Shown here: positions 1 through 6,757 of the stretch, one piece after another | How the letters are laid out: every line of letters begins with the position of its first letter | Numbering within the stretch: the first letter of the stretch is position 1 | Assembly: GCA_903944755.1 (NCBI GenBank) | Contig: CAJATB010000074.1 | Coordinates: 1-10,224, forward strand | DNA: 10,224 nt | Source of the DNA: an uncultured Bacteroidota bacterium | GTDB taxonomy: Bacteria > Bacteroidota > Bacteroidia > Chitinophagales > Chitinophagaceae | Direction of reading: 5' to 3' | Position numbers and translations under genes: made by a program | Notes under the pieces: model-generated | Told to the model about the DNA's origin: nothing | Databases searched by the model: none | The model's input: only the letters and a program-made list of their open reading frames with translations

Positions 1-2151
1 CACTGGTGTTGAACGAATCACCCTGCTAGGTAATACACTGTCTTTGTTAACAATAGAATTGTTCGTTGTAGATGCATTTAAAGTAGCAAAGAAATTCTTT
101 TGTGCTAAAATTTTTGAAGCAAAATACCTTAAGTTCAAATTGTGCACATAGCTTCTTTTCAAATCGGGATTACCAATGCTTTGGTAGTTAATATTACTTT
201 GGTCTAATACCGGCTGGAGCTGCGTAATAGAAGGCTGTTGTGTCGAAGTGCGATAATTAATATTCAAATTCTTAGTCTGAGAAAAATTGTACTGGAAAGT
301 AGCTGTAGGTAAGATATCTTGAAAATCCTGACTAATCTTTGTATTCTTACTTACATTCTCCCCTTTTAAATTTGTGTTTTGTAAAGAAAAACCGGTACTG
401 AAATTGAATTTTTTCTGATTCGCCCTGAAGTTAATTCCCCCACCTGTATAAGTATAGTCGCTATTAAATTCATTAGACAAGTTGGTATTTAATAAACCTG
501 TGCTATTATCTCTCACTTCTCTGCGGCTTGACCCAATACTTTTATTTAAATAAGCATTAAATTCAAGCAATGATTTTTTAGTAATAGGTTCCGTGTATAC
601 TACATTCGCCGAATATGCCGTGGTGTTCCCTTTTCTTATATTTACTTGATCCAGTATAGAATCATTTACTACAGCACCTCCTGCGTAAAACAATTGCTCT
701 GTAAACTGTGTTCCATTAGAAGTAGATTCGTTATAACTATTTGTAATAGTAGAAGAAATGGTTCTCCCTTTTTTTGCGAATTTTTTTCTTAACAACAAAT
801 TACTTGATGCATTTAATGCATCAGTAGCCGAAGTAGAATTTGTTGTTGCCTCGTTGGTAATGGTTCCATCGGTTAGGGAGGTAATAGTAGTATCAATTCT
901 TAATGAAGTATTGTGTTGCCTAGTGATATTGGGCGTGAATTTAAAAGAAAAACTTTCAGAAACTTTATGGTCAATCACGCTTCCAAATTTTTGTTGTTGG
1001 TTGTCGGTAGTACTATTTGAAACCGATTTTCTATTAAATGAATTACCTGGTGTAAGGTTTTGTGTAAAAGATTCACTATTGTTATTTCTTTCTACATCAC
1101 TCACTGCTAAGTTCGCATTGAAGTCGGTTTTTTTATCATTGAAAACATTAGAATAGTTTACACCGGTTGAAAGTGTTGTTGCAATCCCTTGTGCATTATT
1201 ATCGGTTCCACCGCCGCCGCCATTAAATGAAATGGTTACGCCACCGCCGCCCCTTCCGCCACCACCTGCTCCTGAGAAACTAGAAATGTCTCCATTCGAA
1301 AATCCTTGGCGATTCGTATTATTAGCAGCCCCAATTACCGACAATTGCATGTCATTATTAAATCGGTTAACATTACCAGAAGCATCAAACCTTTCTGGTG
1401 TTCCACCTCCCGCACTCAATTTTCCAAAAGTAGAATTGTTCCTGTCTTTTTTCATTTTTAAATTAATGGCAGTTTCTTCACTACCATCATCAATACCTGT
1501 AAACATCGCTTGGTCCGACTTGCGGTCATATACTTGAATTTTATCAATGGCATCCGCTGCTAAATTTTTAGTTGCCATTTTAGGATCACCCGTAAACATT
1601 TCTTTCCCATTTACAAATACTTTAGTGACCGTTTTGCCATTTACTGTGATAGCGCCTGATTTATCTACTTCAATCCCTGGCATCTTTTTAAGTAAATCCT
1701 CCACCACAGCATTGGGCACAGTTTTAAAGTTCTCGGAATTAAATTCAACGGTGTCGTTGTTAATTACCACTGGAGGCCTCCTAGCCGTGACTGTAACAGT
1801 TGTCATTTTACTAGCATCCATTAAATAAATATTGCCTAAATCAACTTTAGCATTTGCCCCCACAGTAAGGGAAAGCCATAAATGCTCATAACCAATATAG
1901 GAGATAGATAAAAGGTACTTACCCGCTTTCACATTTTTTACCTCAAAATAACCATCTTCCTCGGACCTAGTAAAACTCAATAGGGAAGAATCCTTCGCAT
2001 TAGCCAAGGATATCGTTGCTGAATTTAGTGGCTTTTTAAGCACACTATCTATTACCATACCATTGATGGAAATATTTTGACTAAAAAGCCCGTAACTACT
2101 TAACAATAAGCTAGTTAGCAAAAAAAAGCGCATCCATTTAAATATATGCAT
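1..2151 (-). CDS. TonB-dependent-receptor-like outer-membrane beta-barrel protein (C-terminus beyond the window)
   Basis: The frame is open from an ATG at 2151-2149 to base 1, giving 717 residues with no stop, so the C-terminal part of the barrel is missing. Residues 1-25 form a Sec signal peptide (basic start, Leu-rich core, ending LFSQ); Met7 at 2133 is a possible alternative start that keeps the signal. Residues ~27-112 look like a carboxypeptidase-regulatory-like beta-sandwich (INGMV, then DGYFEVKNVKAGKYLLSISYIGY). Residues ~117-225 resemble a TonB receptor plug: VEDLLKKMPGIEVDKSG, then VNGKEMFTGDP and a motif around IQVYDR at 205-210. The rest is Asn/Ser/Thr-rich with alternating strands, as in barrels of the OMP_b-brl_3 (PF14905) family. 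A Gly-rich segment lies at ~295-317. Family members sit in the outer membrane and are presumed importers or surface proteins; no substrate can be read from the sequence. It is transcribed divergently from the amidohydrolase gene. Confidence 0.88.
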   Translation of the reverse strand, partial: MHIFKWMRFFLLTSLLLSSYGLFSQNISINGMVIDSVLKKPLNSATISLANAKDSSLLSFTRSEEDGYFEVKNVKAGKYLLSISYIGYEHLWLSLTVGANAKVDLGNIYLMDASKMTTVTVTARRPPVVINNDTVEFNSENFKTVPNAVVEDLLKKMPGIEVDKSGAITVNGKTVTKVFVNGKEMFTGDPKMATKNLAADAIDKIQVYDRKSDQAMFTGIDDGSEETAINLKMKKDRNNSTFGKLSAGGGTPERFDASGNVNRFNNDMQLSVIGAANNTNRQGFSNGDISSFSGAGGGGRGGGGVTISFNGGGGGTDNNAQGIATTLSTGVNYSNVFNDKKTDFNANLAVSDVERNNNSESFTQNLTPGNSFNRKSVSNSTTDNQQQKFGSVIDHKVSESFSFKFTPNITRQHNTSLRIDTTITSLTDGTITNEATTNSTSATDALNASSNLLLRKKFAKKGRTISSTITNSYNESTSNGTQFTEQLFYAGGAVVNDSILDQVNIRKGNTTAYSANVVYTEPITKKSLLEFNAYLNKSIGSSRREVRDNSTGLLNTNLSNEFNSDYTYTGGGINFRANQKKFNFSTGFSLQNTNLKGENVSKNTKISQDFQDILPTATFQYNFSQTKNLNINYRTSTQQPSITQLQPVLDQSNINYQSIGNPDLKRSYVHNLNLRYFASKILAQKNFFATLNASTTNNSIVNKDSVLPSRVIRSTPV

Positions 2152-2310
2152 AATTAAAAATACGATTGATTTCGTAAATAGATATAAAAGCGAATGATTT
2201 TAAGAAAATTTTTACATAAGAAAGGCTAATCTTGGATAAGCGGTAATAAGTGACCGCCTAAAATAATAGACATTTATCCTGATTTAAGTAACTTTCAAAA
2301 AATATATATT
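2152..2310. other. Divergent intergenic region between receptor and amidohydrolase genes
   Basis: This 159-bp AT-rich spacer must hold promoters for both flanking genes. The best plus-strand match to the Bacteroidota -7 consensus TAnnTTTG is TAACTTTC at 2289-2296 (7 of 8), but no TTTG sits at the expected distance upstream and the leader would be very short, so it is weak. No good minus-strand match was found for the receptor gene. Neither start codon is preceded by a purine-rich Shine-Dalgarno motif. The only notable structure is the inverted repeat at 2237-2260, listed separately. Confidence 0.6.
2237..2260. repeat. Imperfect inverted repeat, possible operator
   Basis: GCGGT at 2240-2244 faces ACCGC at 2253-2257 across an 8-nt spacer. 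After one mismatch pair the symmetry resumes with TA at 2237-2238 and TA at 2259-2260. It is the most GC-rich patch of this intergenic region and lies about 50 bp upstream of the amidohydrolase start and about 86 bp upstream of the receptor start. No U-run follows on either strand, so a terminator is unlikely. A binding site for a dimeric regulator is possible but unproven. Confidence 0.35.
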
Positions 2311-5300
2311 ATGCGATTTATTTCTTTGATGATTTTTTCGTGCTTGGGTTTATTTCAGGTACAAGCTCAACAAAAAAATAGTACTAAAAAAGACAGTACC
2401 AGTTTTACAAATTACAAGGGTTTGCCCCTTAAAGCAACAAGGGCAATCCCACTAACAACTGCCGAAGGAACATGGACTTCATTAAGTATTAGTCCCGATG
2501 GGAGAACTTTATTATTTGACTTAATGGGTGATATTTATAGCTTGCCTATTGAGGGAGGGAATGCCACTATTGTAACTAAAGGGATGGCTTATGACAATCA
2601 TCCGAGTTATAGCCCGGACGGCAAAAGAATTTTATTTATTTCTGACCGTGGAGGAAGCGAAAACCTTTGGTACATTGATATAGAGAAAAAGGATACTGTT
2701 GCTTTGTCCGAAGAAAATAACCAAAATTTTCCAGGCGCTGTATACACTCCCGATGGAAATTATATAGTTTATACAAAAGGTAGAAGAAACACAAAATTAT
2801 ATTTGATGCATAAAAATGGTGGTGCAGGAACTAGTTTAATTGCTACACCAGCTACTTTGAAAACAATCGACCCGGCAATAAGTCCTGATGGCCGTTTTGT
2901 ATATTATTCATCGCGCACAGGTGCATGGAATTATAATGCAATGTTACCACAATATAGCATTGGCGTATATGATAGAGAAAAAGGAACTACTAGAAGTATT
3001 GCTTCAAGGTACGGTTCGGCCTTTACACCTGTATTGTCTAAGGATGGTAAGTGGTTGGTTTATGGAACTAGATTTGAAGATAAAACAGGATTGGTAAAAA
3101 GAAACTTAACTACAGGCGAAGAAACATGGTTGGCTTATCCAATACAAAGGGACGACCAAGAATCCATCGCACCATTAGGGGTATTACCGGCTATGACTTT
3201 TACGCCAGATAGTAAATATTTATTAGCTTCTTATGGAGGAAAAATTAATAAAATAAATATTGAAACAGCTGCACAACAGGAAATACCTTATCAAGTAAAT
3301 GGAAGTATTGAAATGGGCCCAGCCGTTTCATTTAAATACCCAATAAAGGACACTGCTGCAAGGGCTACACAAATTCGAGATGCAGTAGCTTCTCCTGATG
3401 GAAAAAAAATGGCATTTACCGTATTAAACCGTTTATATGTAATGGACTATCCAAACGGAAAACCAAAACGCATTACAAAAAATAATTTTACCGAAGCACA
3501 ACCAGCATGGCATAGTAACGGTACGACTATTTATTTTTCAACATGGAGTGAGGAGGGTGGTGCTATTAGAAGTATAGATATTTCAACTGGCTTAGCAACT
3601 AAACTTACTAAGGAAAATGCTTTGTACCAAGGAATCGCAATAGACCCTAGTGGGAAAAGAATAGTGTTTAACCGAACCACTGCGCAAAATTTTAAAAATG
3701 CTGTGGACCCGACATACAATGATTCAGAGGATGAGATTTGTTGGATGGATTTAGCGACAGGTGTAATTACTGTAATAGATAAAGCAAACGGACGTTATAA
3801 TGCTCATTTTGTAACAAATGAAAATAGAATTTATTTAAATAGTAATGGCCGTTTACTTTCTATGGCATGGGATGGTACTGATGAAAAAGAAATTGTAAAA
3901 ATTACAGGTATCACTACTTATGGAAGTATACCAACACACAATGGAAAAATTAGTAGCGACCCATGTATTATTCCAGAAATGATGGAAGAAGATGATGCGG
4001 CAAAAGAAAACAACCCAGCTTCAAGTGCAGCGGTTATTTTAATTTCTCCAAAAGGGAAGTCGGCTATTGCACAGGTGAACAACAATATATATTATGTAAC
4101 TATACCACAGGTTGGCAAGTCGGTGGAAATATCGGTTGCGGATGCAAAAAGCGCCGCTTTCCCTAGTAAATTATTAACAGAAATGGGCGGTGAATTCCCT
4201 AGCTGGGAAGCGAACGGAAAAAATATACATTGGAGTTTAGGGGCAGCGCATTTCACCTATGATGTTGAAGCTTCTTATGCATTTGATGATAGTTTAGCGC
4301 TTGCTACAAAAATAGAAGAAGCATTAAAAAAAGATACTACCAAAAAAGATACCCTTGCTAAAAAAACAGAGAAAAAAGAAACCCCTAAATTTAAAGCAAC
4401 AGAAACTTGGGTAAATGTATTTTACGATAAAGACATCCCAGCTGGAAATGTGTTATTAAAAAATGCAAGAATCATTACCATGAAAGGTGACCAAGTAATT
4501 AGCAATGGAGATATTTATATTGTAAACAATAGAATTAATGCAATCGGAAAATCGGGTACATTGAAAGTAGCAAGTGGAACTGAAACCGTAAATGTTGCAG
4601 GCAAAACAATTATTCCAGGATTTGTTGATACACATGCACATATGTGGCCAAGCTGGGGAATGCATAAAAACCAAGCATGGGTATACTCGGCAAATTTAGC
4701 TTACGGAGTAACTACAACACGTGACCCACAAACAGCTACAACCGATGTATTAACGTATAGCGATATGGTAGAAGCGGGAATGATGGTAGGACCAAGGGTT
4801 TATTCAACCGGCCCAGGTGTAGGTTATTGGTCTTATAATTTAAAGGACTCTGCACAAGCTGAACAAGTATTATCACAGTACAGTAAATACTTCAATACTA
4901 AATATATTAAAATGTATTTAGTAGGGAATCGTAAGCACAGACAATGGGTAATTCAAGCAGCGAAAAATCAACAATTAATGCCTACAACCGAAGGGGGATT
5001 AGATTTTAAATTAAACATGACAAATTTAATTGACGGCTACCCAGGACATGAACATGCTTTACCTATTTATCCATTATATAACGATGTAACTAAAATTATT
5101 GCAGCAAGCAAGATGACAGTGACTCCTACATTATTAGTTTCTTACGGTGGACCATGGGCAGAAAATTATTATTACGAAACTGAAAATCCTTACCATGATG
5201 CAAAAATGCAATTCTTCACGCCGTATGAAGAATTAGCTGCAAAATCACGTAGGCGTGCAGCTTGGTTCCTACCTGAAGAACATGTATTTCAAAAACATGC

Positions 5301-5700
5301 AAAAAGCATGAAGAATTTGGTTGAAGCAGGTGGATTAGCTGGTATTGGAAGCCATGGACAATTGCAAGGGCTAGGATACCATTGGGAACTTTGGTCTATG
5401 CAAAGTGGCGGCATGCGTAATATTGACGCACTTAAAACGGCAACAATTCTTGGTGCAGAAGGCTTAGGCTTGGACAAGGATTTAGGAAGCTTAGAAGTAG
5501 GCAAATTAGCCGACTTAATTATTTTAGATAAAAACCCATTGGATAACATTCGAAATACCAACAGTATTAAATATGTAATGAAAAATGGTCGTTTGTACAA
5601 TGGAAGCAATTTAACAGAAGTAGTAACCGGCAACCATAAATTAGACAGGAAAGAATGGTTTGATGAAAAACCAGCAAAAAATACAAATGTAGAAGACTAA
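2311..5700 (+). CDS. Exported beta-propeller / amidohydrolase fusion protein
   Basis: A 1129-residue protein with a Sec signal peptide at residues 1-19 (hydrophobic core, VQAQ cleavage region). Residues ~45-650 carry repeated TolB/PD40-type blades, recognisable from SPDG-like motifs (SPDGRTLLFD at 61, SPDGKRILFIS near 101, then TPDGNYIVYT, SPDGRFVYYS, SPDGKKMAFT, DPSGKRIVFN). A Lys/Thr-rich linker at ~671-693 joins it to an amidohydrolase domain at ~705-1110. Visible active-site elements are HAH at 775-777 after the IPGFVDT strand, Lys867 in YIKMYL as the likely bridging carboxylated lysine, Glu894 in TTEGG, His915 in GHEHAL, and His1015 in GSHGQ. The C-terminal signature is DLGSLEVGKLADLIILDKNP. 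Most amidohydrolases have a His at strand 5 and an Asp at strand 8 where Glu894 and His1015 appear. From memory, this propeller-fused subfamily shares the pattern. By family it hydrolyses amide or ester bonds in the periplasm, with the propeller perhaps gating a peptide-like substrate, but the substrate is unknown. It is followed after 16 nt by the TIM-barrel gene. Confidence 0.93.
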   Translation: MRFISLMIFSCLGLFQVQAQQKNSTKKDSTSFTNYKGLPLKATRAIPLTTAEGTWTSLSISPDGRTLLFDLMGDIYSLPIEGGNATIVTKGMAYDNHPSYSPDGKRILFISDRGGSENLWYIDIEKKDTVALSEENNQNFPGAVYTPDGNYIVYTKGRRNTKLYLMHKNGGAGTSLIATPATLKTIDPAISPDGRFVYYSSRTGAWNYNAMLPQYSIGVYDREKGTTRSIASRYGSAFTPVLSKDGKWLVYGTRFEDKTGLVKRNLTTGEETWLAYPIQRDDQESIAPLGVLPAMTFTPDSKYLLASYGGKINKINIETAAQQEIPYQVNGSIEMGPAVSFKYPIKDTAARATQIRDAVASPDGKKMAFTVLNRLYVMDYPNGKPKRITKNNFTEAQPAWHSNGTTIYFSTWSEEGGAIRSIDISTGLATKLTKENALYQGIAIDPSGKRIVFNRTTAQNFKNAVDPTYNDSEDEICWMDLATGVITVIDKANGRYNAHFVTNENRIYLNSNGRLLSMAWDGTDEKEIVKITGITTYGSIPTHNGKISSDPCIIPEMMEEDDAAKENNPASSAAVILISPKGKSAIAQVNNNIYYVTIPQVGKSVEISVADAKSAAFPSKLLTEMGGEFPSWEANGKNIHWSLGAAHFTYDVEASYAFDDSLALATKIEEALKKDTTKKDTLAKKTEKKETPKFKATETWVNVFYDKDIPAGNVLLKNARIITMKGDQVISNGDIYIVNNRINAIGKSGTLKVASGTETVNVAGKTIIPGFVDTHAHMWPSWGMHKNQAWVYSANLAYGVTTTRDPQTATTDVLTYSDMVEAGMMVGPRVYSTGPGVGYWSYNLKDSAQAEQVLSQYSKYFNTKYIKMYLVGNRKHRQWVIQAAKNQQLMPTTEGGLDFKLNMTNLIDGYPGHEHALPIYPLYNDVTKIIAASKMTVTPTLLVSYGGPWAENYYYETENPYHDAKMQFFTPYEELAAKSRRRAAWFLPEEHVFQKHAKSMKNLVEAGGLAGIGSHGQLQGLGYHWELWSMQSGGMRNIDALKTATILGAEGLGLDKDLGSLEVGKLADLIILDKNPLDNIRNTNSIKYVMKNGRLYNGSNLTEVVTGNHKLDRKEWFDEKPAKNTNVED

Positions 5701-5716
5701 ACACTAAACAACAACT

Positions 5717-6643
5717 ATGGAAAATTCAAGAAGAAAATTTATACAAAACGCATCACTTGCATTATTAGGAACAGGATTAATGCCGAATGACTTGTGGTCA
5801 AAAAATAAAACATTTGAAGCAAGTAAAAGTTTAATAGGCATTCAGCTTTACGCTGTTAGAGCCGATATGAAAAAGGACCCTTTAGGAACATTAACAGCCC
5901 TTGCTAAAATGGGTTACAAACATGTAGAACACGCAAACTACAGCAACAGGAAATTTTACGGTTATACTGCAACTGAATTCAAAAAAATATTAACTGATTT
6001 AGGAATGACCATGCCAAGTGGCCACACAGTAATGACTGTAAGCCACTGGGACGCAACAAAGAAGGATTTTACAGACGCATGGAAATATACTGTTGAAGAT
6101 GCTGCTACCATTGGACAGGCTTATGTTATTAGCCCTTCCATGGACGAAAACCTTAAAAAGAATTATGATGGCTTTATGTTTCAGCTAGATTTATTTAATA
6201 AATCGGGGGCTTTATGTAAAACCCAAGGGATGAAATTAGGTTACCATAATCATAATTTTGAATTTGTAGAAAAGTTTAATGGTACCCTTATGTATGATTT
6301 ATTGTTACAAAACACCGACCCTAATTTGGTGATGCAACAACTTGATTTCGGAAATATGTATGGTGTAGGAGCTAGAGGAAAAGATTGGATGCAAAAATAT
6401 CCAGGACGTTTTGCCTCATTACACGTAAAAGATGAAATAAAAGTACCAGTAGGTGAAATGAATGATGGGTATGATAGCAGCCTTTTAGGTGATGGAGTAG
6501 TAGATCCTAAGGCTTTGTGTTTATTAGCAAAGCAAATTAGTGGCACACACCATTTTATTATTGAGCAAGAATCGTATCAAGATAAAACTCCGCTTGAATG
6601 TGCTAAAATTAACCTTGACCGCATGAAAACATGGGGGTTGTAG
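5717..6643 (+). CDS. Tat-exported sugar phosphate isomerase/epimerase-like TIM-barrel protein
   Basis: A 308-residue protein of the AP-endonuclease-2/xylose-isomerase-like TIM-barrel family (PF01261), of usual length. Residues 4-10 read SRRKFIQ, a good twin-arginine motif, followed by the short hydrophobic core ASLALLGTGL, so it is predicted to be folded and cofactor-loaded before export. Candidate metal or catalytic residues fall at barrel strand ends: Glu71 (HVEHANY), His177/His179/Glu182 (GYHNHNFEF), Asp210 (QLDFGN), His236 (SLHVKD) and Glu283 (IIEQE). The HNH pattern is closer to IolE-type dehydratases and exported Bacteroidota relatives than to tagatose epimerases. Some exported relatives act on 3-keto-sugars, for example hydrating 3-keto-2-hydroxyglucal; whether this one does is inference. 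The start follows the upstream stop by 16 nt in an A-rich leader, and a strong terminator follows, indicating a two-gene operon with the amidohydrolase. Confidence 0.9.
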   Translation: MENSRRKFIQNASLALLGTGLMPNDLWSKNKTFEASKSLIGIQLYAVRADMKKDPLGTLTALAKMGYKHVEHANYSNRKFYGYTATEFKKILTDLGMTMPSGHTVMTVSHWDATKKDFTDAWKYTVEDAATIGQAYVISPSMDENLKKNYDGFMFQLDLFNKSGALCKTQGMKLGYHNHNFEFVEKFNGTLMYDLLLQNTDPNLVMQQLDFGNMYGVGARGKDWMQKYPGRFASLHVKDEIKVPVGEMNDGYDSSLLGDGVVDPKALCLLAKQISGTHHFIIEQESYQDKTPLECAKINLDRMKTWGL

Positions 6644-6677
6644 CATTAGAACAACTTATAATTTTAAGACTCAATAT

Positions 6678-6708
6678 TAAAAGCACAATCCTAAAGGTTG
6701 TGCTTTTA
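6678..6708 (+). terminator. Rho-independent terminator of the amidohydrolase/TIM-barrel operon
   Basis: An 11-bp perfect stem (6678-6688 with 6698-6708, core AAAAGCACAA / TTGTGCTTTT) encloses a 9-nt loop TCCTAAAGG. The descending arm ends in TTTT and is followed by further T-rich sequence. It lies 34 nt after the TIM-barrel stop codon. The A-run on the ascending arm would also give a U-run on the other strand, but no minus-strand gene arrives here. Confidence 0.88.
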
Positions 6709-6757
6709 TTTTATATAACTTTAAGTAGTTCTTTTTAATTTACCTTACTTTTTATTT
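6709..6757 (+). promoter_or_regulatory. Probable promoter/leader region of the acylase gene
   Basis: The acylase lies after a terminator, so it should have its own promoter in this 49-bp stretch. Weak -7 candidates are TAACTTTA at 6716-6723 and TACTTTTT at 6746-6753 (each 7 of 8 to TAnnTTTG); neither has a clear TTTG at the expected upstream spacing. TTTAAGTA at 6720-6727 also occurs upstream of the amidohydrolase start at 2283-2290, which may be chance in AT-rich DNA. No Shine-Dalgarno motif is seen. Confidence 0.25.

Noticed and set aside
1207..1266. CCGCCG/CCACCG tract as a possible microsatellite or GC-rich regulatory element
   Set aside because: It is explained by consecutive Gly codons of the receptor gene on the minus strand. 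It is kept only as a note on the Gly-rich protein segment.
758..1828. Three plus-strand open frames (758-1156, 1232-1537, 1547-1828) that could suggest small genes
   Set aside because: They lie opposite the continuous 717-codon receptor gene, which has a clear signal peptide, plug-like domain and barrel features. Their translations are Leu/Val-rich or Pro-rich antisense products without recognisable domains.
2888..3097. Plus-strand open frame inside the amidohydrolase gene
   Set aside because: It is out of frame within the clear propeller-coding region and its translation has no domain signature.
5289..5633. 114-codon minus-strand open frame
   Set aside because: It is antisense to the conserved C-terminal amidohydrolase segment, and its sequence follows from the complementary codons.
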